The position numbers were made by a program, and so were the translations under genes. The notes beneath the pieces are model-generated. The model made no database searches. It saw only the letters and a list, made by a program, of their open reading frames with translations, and was not told the DNA's origin. A stretch of 64,000 nt of DNA from Bacteroidales bacterium UBA1173. GTDB taxonomy: Bacteria > Bacteroidota > Bacteroidia > Bacteroidales > F082. Of this stretch, positions 8,447 through 16,016 are shown one piece after another; the stretch's first letter is position 1, and every line of letters begins with the position of its first letter. The stretch spans positions 68,654 to 132,653 of the forward strand of contig DBYZ01000003.1 in NCBI GenBank assembly GCA_002311655.1, in the 5' to 3' direction.

Positions 8447-10072
8447 TTATCTCTTAACAAATTTCACGACAGCGACGTTCATTCTCACGAAATAAATGCC
8501 GGCGTTGAGGTCTGCCACGTTGATAGCATTCTCGCCTTCAACAACATTAACAGCCATCACCATGCGGCCTGTCATGTCGATAATCTGAACCTGAGCATCT
8601 TTTTCTGCAACGATGTTGATGTTGTCGTTTGCCGGGTTAGGATAGAGGTCAAATTTCACAGCCTCGTTCTCTTCCACATCCAACATAACACTTGCGATTC
8701 TCACATAGTCAATCTCCCATGAAGATGCATTCTCGTCGGTGCTTGTGTAGACAAATGCCACACAGAATGAATCGGCTCCACCTAAACTGAGAATGTTTTC
8801 TGTAATGTCAACCAATCCTGATTCAACCCATTCGTAGTTGCCTGTTGAGTATGCGAAAAGACCTGTGATATCTGCCCATGCAGCCTCTTCAGGAGCCATT
8901 CCAATTTCATAATTGACAGAAACCATAACTCTAAGTGGGTTGCCGTTGAATTTCATTGCTGTGCTGAACTCAAGATTGATGTTTTCAGCCATTTCGATAT
9001 TCGGGCTGATAAGCCAGTCTTCGTTAGCATGTGCTGAACCATCGGCATAACCGTTCATGTAAGCGTAGGTGTTGTCGTTATGTGTAGCCCAGACCCACTC
9101 TTGCTCGCCTTCGACATTGTATGTTGTGAATGCGCCGAGATCTTCATTAAATCCTTCGAAGAACAAGTCATAAGTCATTGGCATTGTCGCACCACAAACA
9201 GGATATGTGCCGTCGGTCTTGTAGTCGATGTTAGCACCGCTGTTGGTGTATGGGAAAATAGCGAAATGATATGCCTCGCCGCCTGCCAGATAAACAAATG
9301 TCACGTGCTGGACACCGTAATTCACGTTATAAGCCAAATCATTGTTCGGCACAGGCTCGCCGTCAACTGGAACCTCAATCGCGCCAGGAGAAGCCACGAC
9401 AAGGTATTTCTGAGGAAGCTGCTCACCTGTTGCATCTGTCCAATGGAGAGTGATACCATCACCATTTACCGTAGCGTAGAATATTTCAGGATAGTTGCTT
9501 GGCTCAGGATAAATGATTGAACCGCCGCCTGCCTTGAAGATGTAAACCAAACCATTGACGTTTGATGACTCTTTGTAGCATCCGAACAATGTGCTTGTCA
9601 CGTTGTAGCGCATAATATTCTGCTCCACACCGCCAATTGATGTAGGGACAAAACCAATGCCATCTTCGCCAACTGCCATGTTCCACTTTCCTTTCTCATC
9701 GAGAGCTGACTGTGTCTTGAGGTAGTTGCCGCCGCCTGCTGCATACAGATAGCCACCTTTCACCTCGTCGAAGAATGTCCAGTTGCCGCCATCCTGACCT
9801 AAAGTGATCTCATAAGGATCTGTCTGGTTGTTCGGATCTGTAGCGACATCTGTCACAATGGCGTCGTCGTTGACTGCAATCTCAACAGCATGACGGTTGT
9901 TTGATTTCTGATATGACATCACAAAAGCCTGTCCGTCATTATCATAACCGACGAGAAGCACCTTGTCACCGGCGTTCAACTCCGACAACGATGTCACTTT
10001 TGTGTATGTGGTCTGAGCCATCATGCTCAATCCCATCAACACTAATGCAAAGAATAGTAAAGTTTTTTTCAT
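8447..10072 (-). CDS. Choice-of-anchor J / cleaved-adhesin-like T9SS cargo protein
   Basis: A 541-residue secreted protein with signal peptide 1-19 (ending MMAQ). Residues 20-180 form an unassigned beta-rich domain, 195-300 resemble a fibronectin-like fold, and 305-465 (from NEDLGAFTTYNVEGEQEW to SSWEIDYVRI) match the choice-of-anchor J jelly-roll domain found in gingipain adhesins. The tail from YPNPANDNINIV to VVKFVKR is a T9SS sorting domain. It is expected on the cell surface; binding partners are unknown. The methyltransferase remnant begins 7 bases downstream, so it may share a transcript with the adenosyltransferase. Confidence 0.82.
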   Translation of the reverse strand: MKKTLLFFALVLMGLSMMAQTTYTKVTSLSELNAGDKVLLVGYDNDGQAFVMSYQKSNNRHAVEIAVNDDAIVTDVATDPNNQTDPYEITLGQDGGNWTFFDEVKGGYLYAAGGGNYLKTQSALDEKGKWNMAVGEDGIGFVPTSIGGVEQNIMRYNVTSTLFGCYKESSNVNGLVYIFKAGGGSIIYPEPSNYPEIFYATVNGDGITLHWTDATGEQLPQKYLVVASPGAIEVPVDGEPVPNNDLAYNVNYGVQHVTFVYLAGGEAYHFAIFPYTNSGANIDYKTDGTYPVCGATMPMTYDLFFEGFNEDLGAFTTYNVEGEQEWVWATHNDNTYAYMNGYADGSAHANEDWLISPNIEMAENINLEFSTAMKFNGNPLRVMVSVNYEIGMAPEEAAWADITGLFAYSTGNYEWVESGLVDITENILSLGGADSFCVAFVYTSTDENASSWEIDYVRIASVMLDVEENEAVKFDLYPNPANDNINIVAEKDAQVQIIDMTGRMVMAVNVVEGENAINVADLNAGIYFVRMNVAVVKFVKR

Positions 10073-10096
10073 GTTTTTGTTAATTTTAATTTGACA

Positions 10097-10333
10097 TTAT
10101 ATTTTTTCCACTGATTTTACTTCAGGAATCACGCTCTTCATCGTCTTCTCGATTCCGTTTTTCAGCGTCTGCGAGCTGTGTGGGCAGTTGGCGCAATGTC
10201 CGGTGAGCTTCACCCAGACCGTCATGTCGTCGTCCAAACGGATAAACTCCACGCCGCCGCCGTCAGCCTTCAGATAAGGCTCTATCTGCGTCAAAATATT
10301 CTTGACTTTTCTTTCAATTACTTCTTTTTCCAT
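10097..10333 (-). CDS. NifU C-terminal-domain Fe-S scaffold protein
   Basis: A 78-residue NifU-like domain with LKADGGGVEF and the Fe-S ligating pair Cys47-x-x-Cys50 in GHCANC. Such proteins hold or transfer Fe-S clusters in the cytosol. The start was placed at the ATG one base after the mrp stop codon; a start five codons earlier would overlap mrp and does not fit the family. The tight junction with the Mrp ATPase indicates a joint role in Fe-S cluster delivery. Confidence 0.9.
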   Translation of the reverse strand: MEKEVIERKVKNILTQIEPYLKADGGGVEFIRLDDDMTVWVKLTGHCANCPHSSQTLKNGIEKTMKSVIPEVKSVEKI

Positions 10334-10334
10334 C

Positions 10335-11357
10335 TTAAACCAATTCAATAACTTTACGTGCCACTTTCTCGAATGCCGCCGTCACCGGACCGAAGTTGCC
10401 GAAGGTGTATGGCGTGCCCTTGTCGCCTGCGCTTGCGATGTTCTCATCCATCGGGATAGCGCCGAGGAACGGGATTCCGAGCTCTTCAGCGAATTCCTTG
10501 CCGTGACCCTGACCGAAGATGTAATATTTTTTGTCAGGCATATCCGTAGGCGTGAAATATGCCATATTCTCAACCAATCCGAGAATCGGGATGCTGACGC
10601 CTTTGTGTTTGAACATGTTAGCGGCACGACGTACATCGGCGAAAGCCACCTTCTGAGGTGTCGTCACGATGACAGAGCCCGAAACTTTGAAGTTCTGAGC
10701 CAGACAGAGCTGGATGTCACCTGTTCCCGGAGGCATGTCGACGACCAGAAAGTCGATCTCACCCCAGTCGGTCTCGGTCATGAGCTGAGTGAGGGCACTC
10801 GTCGCCATAGGTCCACGCCAGATGAGCGGAGTCTCAGGATTCACCATCATGCCGATACTCATGAGCTTGATGCCGTATTTCTGCAGCGGCACCATATATG
10901 TCTTGCCGTCTTTGTCGTAACACTGCGGCTGCTCGCCTTCCGTTCCGAACATTATCGGCACCGAAGGACCGTAGATATCAGCGTCGAGAATACCTACCTT
11001 GAAGCCCTGAACCGCCAATGCCACCGCAAGATTCACGGCGACCGTCGACTTACCGACGCCACCTTTTCCGGAAGCCACAGCGATGATGTGCTTCACCTTC
11101 GAAAGCATAGTCACTGGCGCCGTCGGAATGATGTCAACGTCAATATCTCCAAAATTATCGTTCAAAATTTTCTTCGCATTCTCGATAACGAACTTGTTTT
11201 TTTCGTCATCAACATCGTCAAGAACGAGTTTGAAACGAACTAAATTCTCTCCAACCTCAACGTCCTTAACCATCTCAGCATCAACGATGTTACTTCCTTT
11301 CGGGAAATAAACAACGTCTTTCAAAATCTCCAAAACCTTCTGTTTTGCTGGTATCAT
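10335..11357 (-). CDS. mrp: Mrp/NBP35-family Fe-S cluster carrier ATPase
   Basis: A 340-residue protein with an N-terminal DUF59/MIP18-like domain (1-80) and a deviant Walker A loop GKGGVGKST at 97-105, as in the ApbC/Mrp P-loop ATPases. DADIYGPSVP and DMPPGTGD give the switch and Walker B regions. The family binds and passes Fe-S clusters to apo-proteins in the cytosol. A CxxC pair sometimes seen near the C-terminus is not obvious here. It is followed one base later by the NifU-like gene, a natural partner. Confidence 0.92.
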   Translation of the reverse strand: MIPAKQKVLEILKDVVYFPKGSNIVDAEMVKDVEVGENLVRFKLVLDDVDDEKNKFVIENAKKILNDNFGDIDVDIIPTAPVTMLSKVKHIIAVASGKGGVGKSTVAVNLAVALAVQGFKVGILDADIYGPSVPIMFGTEGEQPQCYDKDGKTYMVPLQKYGIKLMSIGMMVNPETPLIWRGPMATSALTQLMTETDWGEIDFLVVDMPPGTGDIQLCLAQNFKVSGSVIVTTPQKVAFADVRRAANMFKHKGVSIPILGLVENMAYFTPTDMPDKKYYIFGQGHGKEFAEELGIPFLGAIPMDENIASAGDKGTPYTFGNFGPVTAAFEKVARKVIELV

Positions 11358-11387
11358 CTCTTAAAATTTTTAAATTGAATAAGTCTA

Positions 11388-11395
11388 CAAAGATA
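11388..11395 (-). promoter_or_regulatory. -7 box TATCTTTG for mrp-nifU
   Basis: Minus-strand TATCTTTG fits TAnnTTTG and lies 30 bases upstream of the mrp start. Confidence 0.6.
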
Positions 11396-11403
11396 CAACT
11401 TTT

Positions 11404-12186
11404 TTAATTACCAAGTAAAAACTTTTCTGTTTCTCGCATAAAGCCAACCGGGTCGTCAACATGAATCCAATGCCCTGATTCCGGCAATGTAACAAGCTGA
11501 TAATCACTGAATTGCAACTTTATTTGTTCAACATCTTTCTCCAAGATATAATCCGACTGGCCGCCTCTGATGAACAATGTTGGACCATTGTAAACACCTT
11601 GATTTTCAAGTCCTTTGCCAATCTCAGTGATGTTGTTGTAAATCGCTTTGAGATATGGCTTCCACCTGAAACCGTGCTCATGGCTGTACGAAAGGTTCTT
11701 CATCAGGAAGAGCAGCACACGTTTCTCGAAGTTGTATTTCGCCAGCTGTTCCTCAACGTCGCTGCGACGTTTCACAGGCTTCAAATCGACGTTGCCCATC
11801 GCTTCGAGAAATGCCAGATGCTGTAGCGGATGGTCGAATTTCCGTGGACTGATGTCCAAAACCTCCAGACGCTCAACGAGTTGCGGATTCTCAAAGGCGA
11901 GCATCATTGCAATCTTGCCGCCCATGCTGTGCCCGATGACGTAACATTTCTTAATATGTTCATATTCAAGCACTTTCTTCACGTCACGAGCCATCACCTT
12001 GTAGTTAAACGTCTCATAATGTGGCGACTGCCCATGGTTGCGCATGTCAGGAATGATGACGTAAAAACCCAGTTCGGCAAAACGTTTGCCGAAATAGTCC
12101 CAGTTGTCGGAAAGCCCAAGCACGCCGTGCAAAACCACTATCGGCTTGTTCTTCGGGTCACCGTATTTTCTATAAAAAAGCAGCAT
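11404..12186 (-). CDS. Alpha/beta hydrolase (YbfF-like esterase)
   Basis: A 260-residue alpha/beta hydrolase. HGVLG (residues 20-24) supplies the oxyanion hole, GHSMGG holds the nucleophile Ser87, and SGHWIHVDDP near the C-terminus holds the catalytic His. No signal peptide is present. It is closest in pattern to the YbfF esterases, which hydrolyse short acyl esters or acyl-CoAs; the true substrate is unknown. Its ATG overlaps the stop of the SIMPL-domain gene (TGATG), showing translational coupling. Confidence 0.85.
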   Translation of the reverse strand: MLLFYRKYGDPKNKPIVVLHGVLGLSDNWDYFGKRFAELGFYVIIPDMRNHGQSPHYETFNYKVMARDVKKVLEYEHIKKCYVIGHSMGGKIAMMLAFENPQLVERLEVLDISPRKFDHPLQHLAFLEAMGNVDLKPVKRRSDVEEQLAKYNFEKRVLLFLMKNLSYSHEHGFRWKPYLKAIYNNITEIGKGLENQGVYNGPTLFIRGGQSDYILEKDVEQIKLQFSDYQLVTLPESGHWIHVDDPVGFMRETEKFLLGN

Positions 12187-12884
12187 CAGTCTTCAAGGAA
12201 ATATGTCACGTTGGTAACCACTCTCACATGTTTGATAAATGGAGTGTTTTCGTCGATATTTTCAATCGAGAACTGGCCTTGTGTGGCTGTTTTTATCTTT
12301 CCGAGCTTGCTGTTCGAGTCGTTGGCAAACTTCTCAGCCGCCGCTCTTGCGTTGCGTGTCGCCTCTTCAATCATCTGTGGCTTAATGCTGTTCAGCTCGG
12401 TGTATTCGTATACGATGCTGGTGCCGTATTCCTGGTCGGTGACGGCCACGCCTTGTTTCATCAGCTCGCCCTGACGGCTCATCAGGCTTCTCACGAGAGC
12501 CACTTTCTTTGATGTCACAACGATTTTTGCAATCGCATTGTAACGCTGTTTCCAGTCGTTGTCGTACATGTTTGCTGCGCGGTCGACAACCAACGGGGCG
12601 TTGACACTGATTTCTTCGTCAGTTAAACCATTGTCTTTCAAAAACTTGACAACAGCTTCATTGCTTTCGTTGATTTTTGAGTAAATGGTGTTCATGTCGT
12701 TGCTGACAAGTTTCACCTGGATAGGCCAGATCACCTTTGTGGCGTCGACATTCATCTCGGCGAGGCCTTTCACATTAACTGTCCTCGGGCTCTGGTTCAC
12801 TCTGCCAAGACCAAGCATCACAAAAAATCCCATGACAATCAATCCGATCATCAAAAGGAAAGCTTCAAATTTGTAGTTTTTCAT
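12186..12884 (-). CDS. SIMPL (DUF541) domain protein, membrane anchored
   Basis: A 232-residue protein with one N-terminal membrane segment (about residues 7-27) and a SIMPL domain starting at NQSPRTVNVKGLAEMNVDAT. The family is periplasmic or surface facing and poorly understood. The start at 12884 is preferred because GGAA precedes it by about five bases and because an earlier in-frame ATG at 12950 would add 22 residues encoded by an intergenic repeat. It overlaps the downstream esterase by one base. Confidence 0.82.
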   Translation of the reverse strand: MKNYKFEAFLLMIGLIVMGFFVMLGLGRVNQSPRTVNVKGLAEMNVDATKVIWPIQVKLVSNDMNTIYSKINESNEAVVKFLKDNGLTDEEISVNAPLVVDRAANMYDNDWKQRYNAIAKIVVTSKKVALVRSLMSRQGELMKQGVAVTDQEYGTSIVYEYTELNSIKPQMIEEATRNARAAAEKFANDSNSKLGKIKTATQGQFSIENIDENTPFIKHVRVVTNVTYFLED

Positions 12885-12912
12885 ATTTCCAAAAATTAAT
12901 TTTTTCTTTATA

Positions 12913-13044
12913 CTCTCGCTGATTTCGCAGATCTCACAGATTTTTTCCATTCTTTCTCTGCGGGATTGCTCGCGTCGCGAGCTGCAGATTATCGCAGATC
13001 GGACTGTGATAGTATTTCTGCGGTATCTGCGGTATCTGCGAGAG
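12913..13044. repeat. Nested inverted-repeat element between dtd and the SIMPL gene
   Basis: Outer arms CTCTCGC (12913-12919) and GCGAGAG (13038-13044) enclose several CGCAGAT/ATCTGCG units in both orientations and a central palindrome GCTCGCGTCGCGAGC (12968-12982). No ORF or RNA gene is supported inside. It looks like a small non-coding repeat. Confidence 0.6.
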
Positions 13045-13045
13045 A

Positions 13046-13495
13046 CTATTTTTCTTTGGTGTCAATTATTATTGTCACCGGACCATCGTTGATGAGTTCG
13101 ACTTGCATGTCGGCACCGAACTCACCGCATTCCACCTTTCGTCCCGACACTTCCGCCAACCTCTTGAGAAACAGCTCATAAAGCGGTATCGCATGCTCAG
13201 GTCGCGCTGCCCGGATGAAACTCGGACGATTGCCTTTCTTCGTCATCGCATGAAGCGTAAACTGGCTCACGACAAGGAAATCGCCCTCAATTTGGTTAAC
13301 GTCGAGATTCATAGCGTTATTGTCATCGGCGAAAATTCTCAACTTCGTCAGCTTCTGGCAAAGATATTCCACATCTTCCTGATTATCAGCGTCTTCGATA
13401 CCAAGAAGCACCATCATCCCCTTCCCTATCTGCGATTTCAAAACGCCATCGATGGTGACGGAAGCGCGACTGACTCTTTGTGCAACTATTCTCAT
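13046..13495 (-). CDS. dtd: D-aminoacyl-tRNA deacylase
   Basis: A 149-residue protein with the full DTD signature: MRIVAQRVSRASV at the start, VVSQFTLHA (the SQxxL motif) in the middle, and NDGPVTIIID near the end (the GPVTI motif with the cross-subunit cis-proline). It hydrolyses D-amino acids and glycine mischarged on tRNA, protecting translation in the cytosol. Length is normal and all key motifs are present. It is divergent from rbfA, with a repeat-bearing gap between. Confidence 0.95.
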   Translation of the reverse strand: MRIVAQRVSRASVTIDGVLKSQIGKGMMVLLGIEDADNQEDVEYLCQKLTKLRIFADDNNAMNLDVNQIEGDFLVVSQFTLHAMTKKGNRPSFIRAARPEHAIPLYELFLKRLAEVSGRKVECGEFGADMQVELINDGPVTIIIDTKEK

Positions 13496-13525
13496 ATTTT
13501 TCTTCTTTTAACACTAATTATCACA

Positions 13526-13571
13526 AATTAACCATAAATCCTCATTAATATTTGATAATTCGTGGTTAATT
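13526..13571. repeat. 9-bp inverted repeat in the dtd/rbfA gap
   Basis: AATTAACCA (13526-13534) and TGGTTAATT (13563-13571) are perfect complements separated by 28 AT-rich bases. It lies in a divergent promoter region, so a regulatory site or a small repeat are both possible. Confidence 0.4.
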
Positions 13572-13676
13572 GATGTTAATTCATGTTATAATTGTCGTTG
13601 TCCTTTTTCCAGATTTTTATTTGCAAAATTATGAAAATAATATCAATAAATGGCAGTCCCGAATTAAAAATTTATG

Positions 13677-13684
13677 TAATTTTG
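13677..13684 (+). promoter_or_regulatory. -7 box TAATTTTG before rbfA
   Basis: TAATTTTG fits TAnnTTTG and ends 8 bases before the rbfA ATG, which predicts a very short leader. Confidence 0.5.
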
Positions 13685-13692
13685 CAATCACT

Positions 13693-14034
13693 ATGGAAAC
13701 AAAAAGACAACAGAAAATCTCTAAGCTGATTCAGAAGGAACTCAGCGAAATATTCCAGCGGGAGATCAAGACCCAAGGAAACATCATGATTACTGTGACG
13801 AAGGTAAACGTGACCAGCGACATGTCATACGCCCGCGTCTACCTCAGCGTGTTCGGTCCCGACAAAGAGGCGAAATCGGCCGTGGTGAAGGAAGTCAACA
13901 GCATGACGAAAAACATCCGGTTCATGCTCGGCGAACGCATCCGTCTGCAAATCCGAGTCATCCCTGAGCTTCAGTTCTTCGAGGACGACTCGTTGGATTA
14001 TATCGAAAACATTGACAATCTGCTCAAATCTTGA
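13693..14034 (+). CDS. rbfA: Ribosome-binding factor A
   Basis: A 113-residue KH-type protein; METKRQQKISKLIQKELSEI, MSYARVYLSVFG and LRIRVIPELQF-like patterns (here RLQIRVIPELQFFEDDSLDY) are typical. It binds immature 30S subunits and helps mature the 5' end of 16S rRNA. An earlier in-frame ATG at 13570 would add 41 residues unlike the family, so the start at 13693 is used. The stop overlaps the TTG start of the next gene (TTGA), so the permease is probably translated by coupling. Confidence 0.93.
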   Translation: METKRQQKISKLIQKELSEIFQREIKTQGNIMITVTKVNVTSDMSYARVYLSVFGPDKEAKSAVVKEVNSMTKNIRFMLGERIRLQIRVIPELQFFEDDSLDYIENIDNLLKS

Positions 14035-15248
14035 AGCTGCCGTTATTCATAGCGCAACGTTATCTTCTCGCCAAGAAGAGCCACAACCTCATCAACATCG
14101 TGACATGGATTTCGATTGTGAGCGTGGGTGTAGCCGCCTTCGCCATGATTTTCGTGCTGTCGGTGTTCAATGGCTTCAACGTGGTTATCAGCGACTCAAT
14201 CCATAAGTTATCTGCCGATTTACAGATCACTTCAGTCAATGGTAAAACATTGAATATCAACAATTTTCCTTTTGAAGAAATCAAAAAGATAAAGAACGTG
14301 GAGCTGGTTTTGCCCACGATAACCGAGGATGCGCTTTTCAGAAACGGCGACAAGCAGCAGATCGGGCAGATCAAAGGAGTTCCGGAGGAGTTCTATACAG
14401 TGGAGCGAATCGACAAATCCATAATAAAATCTGGGCGTTTCAATAATAATCCAGAAGTCGGTTATGCGATTCCAGGCATAGGCATGGCATATTTTTTAGG
14501 CATCAACTCGAACAGTCCCTTCTCGATGATTCAGGTTTATGTCCCACGCCGCGGAAACGCCTCGTCTTTTAATCTAGAAAACAGTTTCAACACCGGACAA
14601 CTCGCTGTGAATCAGACATTTGAAACCAATCAGGAAATTGATGAGACAACGATTCTCGCTCCATACGAATGGTTATCGGAACTTGTTGGTTATCAGGGAC
14701 TTGCCTCTGATGTGGAGATTTTTGTAAATCAGTCATCCAACCTCAATAAGATAAAAAAGGAAATCAAAAAAATCGTGGGCGATGACTACCACGTTTACGA
14801 CCAATACGAGCAGCAGTCGACGCTTTACAAGATGATGAAATCAGAGAAACTCGCTGTGTATCTGATACTTGTGTTCATTTTGGTGATGGCGACGTTCAAC
14901 GTCATCGGATCGCTCAGCATGCTCATCATAGAGAAGAAGAAAGACACATCCACCTTGCGCTCGATGGGAGCCGACAACTCCTTGATTCGCAGCATCTTCA
15001 CCAACGAAGGGATGATTATTTCTGTTGTCGGCGGCATCATCGGCTTGATTTTGGGCATCATCGCGGTGCTATTACAGCAATATGTCGGAATCATCCGCCT
15101 CGGCGACGGCACCGGCAGCTATATCGTTGAGTATTATCCCGTTGCGCTGCAATTAAAAGATGTCTTGATTGTCCTTGCCACCATCACGATAATCGGTGGT
15201 ATTGCCGCATTTAGCACAGTGAAGGTGTCAATGAGGAAGCAATTCTAA
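14031..15248 (+). CDS. LolC/LolE-type ABC transporter permease (FtsX family)
   Basis: A 405-residue inner-membrane protein: one N-terminal membrane helix (about 20-42), a large MacB-like periplasmic domain (45-265), then three helices (about 275-300, 325-350, 375-395). This is the layout of lipoprotein-releasing LolC/E permeases. The start is a TTG overlapping the rbfA stop. The ATPase partner is not next to it. Its end overlaps the end of rsmA on the other strand by 21 bases. A role in lipoprotein export is likely but another FtsX-type function is possible. Confidence 0.85.
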   Translation: MKLPLFIAQRYLLAKKSHNLINIVTWISIVSVGVAAFAMIFVLSVFNGFNVVISDSIHKLSADLQITSVNGKTLNINNFPFEEIKKIKNVELVLPTITEDALFRNGDKQQIGQIKGVPEEFYTVERIDKSIIKSGRFNNNPEVGYAIPGIGMAYFLGINSNSPFSMIQVYVPRRGNASSFNLENSFNTGQLAVNQTFETNQEIDETTILAPYEWLSELVGYQGLASDVEIFVNQSSNLNKIKKEIKKIVGDDYHVYDQYEQQSTLYKMMKSEKLAVYLILVFILVMATFNVIGSLSMLIIEKKKDTSTLRSMGADNSLIRSIFTNEGMIISVVGGIIGLILGIIAVLLQQYVGIIRLGDGTGSYIVEYYPVALQLKDVLIVLATITIIGGIAAFSTVKVSMRKQF

Positions 15249-16016
15249 TTGCTTGACTAGATCCACAAATTCCGCTACCGACAGCTGTTCCGGCCTTTTA
15301 TTAAATATCTCGTTATCAATAATTTCCGCTGGTATCATCGAGCGCAAGGAGTTGCGTAAGGTCTTGCGGCGCTGGTTGAAGGCTTGTTTCACAACCGTCA
15401 CGAACATCTTCTCATCGCATCCTAACTCCTTGACATTGTTACGTTTAAGACGTATAACGGCAGATTTCACCTTTGGTGGCGGGTTGAAAACGTTCTCATG
15501 CACCGTGAAAAGGTATTCGATATCGTACCACGCCTGCAGAAGCACGCTCAAGATGCCGTAGGTCTTGCTTCCCGGACCAGCCGCGATGCGCTCCGCCACC
15601 TCCTTCTGAATCATGCCGACGCACTCCGAGACGTTGTTGCGGTATTTCAAAATCTGGAAAAAGATCTGAGAACTGATGTTGTATGGGAAGTTGCCAATGA
15701 CGGCTGCGTTCTCGCCATTAATGTCATATTTCAAAAAGTCGCCGTGAATCAAGTGTCCTTCAAGCATCGGAAACTTGTTCTTCAGGAACTCCACCGACTC
15801 AGTGTCGATCTCCACCACTTGCAACTTATCTAATTGGTCTTCAATAAGATACTGCGTCAAAACTCCCATTCCGGCGCCGACTTCAATTACCACGTCGTGG
15901 TCGCCCGACAAAGCATTCACAATATTTCTTGCGATGTTCAAATCGACCAGGAAATGCTGTCCGAGAGCCTTCTTCGGCCTCACCAAACCGTTATTGTTAT
16001 AGTCTTTCATAATCAT
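15228..16016 (-). CDS. rsmA: 16S rRNA (A1518/A1519) dimethyltransferase
   Basis: A 262-residue KsgA/RsmA enzyme. PKKALGQHFLVD near the start, the SAM loop EVGAGMGVLT, and the catalytic NFPYNISSQ motif are all present. It dimethylates two adjacent adenines in helix 45 of 16S rRNA during 30S maturation. The ATG at 16016 overlaps the TPR gene stop (ATGA); a second ATG two codons on is also possible. It is the last gene of the serS operon. Confidence 0.95.
   Translation of the reverse strand: MIMKDYNNNGLVRPKKALGQHFLVDLNIARNIVNALSGDHDVVIEVGAGMGVLTQYLIEDQLDKLQVVEIDTESVEFLKNKFPMLEGHLIHGDFLKYDINGENAAVIGNFPYNISSQIFFQILKYRNNVSECVGMIQKEVAERIAAGPGSKTYGILSVLLQAWYDIEYLFTVHENVFNPPPKVKSAVIRLKRNNVKELGCDEKMFVTVVKQAFNQRRKTLRNSLRSMIPAEIIDNEIFNKRPEQLSVAEFVDLVKQLELLPH

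Noticed and set aside
10302..11243. Long plus-strand frame of 313 codons opposite mrp
   Set aside because: It is antisense to a clearly recognised Mrp ATPase, has no family features, and mirrors the codon bias of the real gene.
12885..12950. N-terminal extension of the SIMPL protein
   Set aside because: The added residues come from an intergenic repeat, and a better start with GGAA upstream exists at 12884.
13570..13692. Extended RbfA N-terminus from the ATG at 13570
   Set aside because: The extra 41 residues do not fit the family and the -7 box lies inside that stretch.
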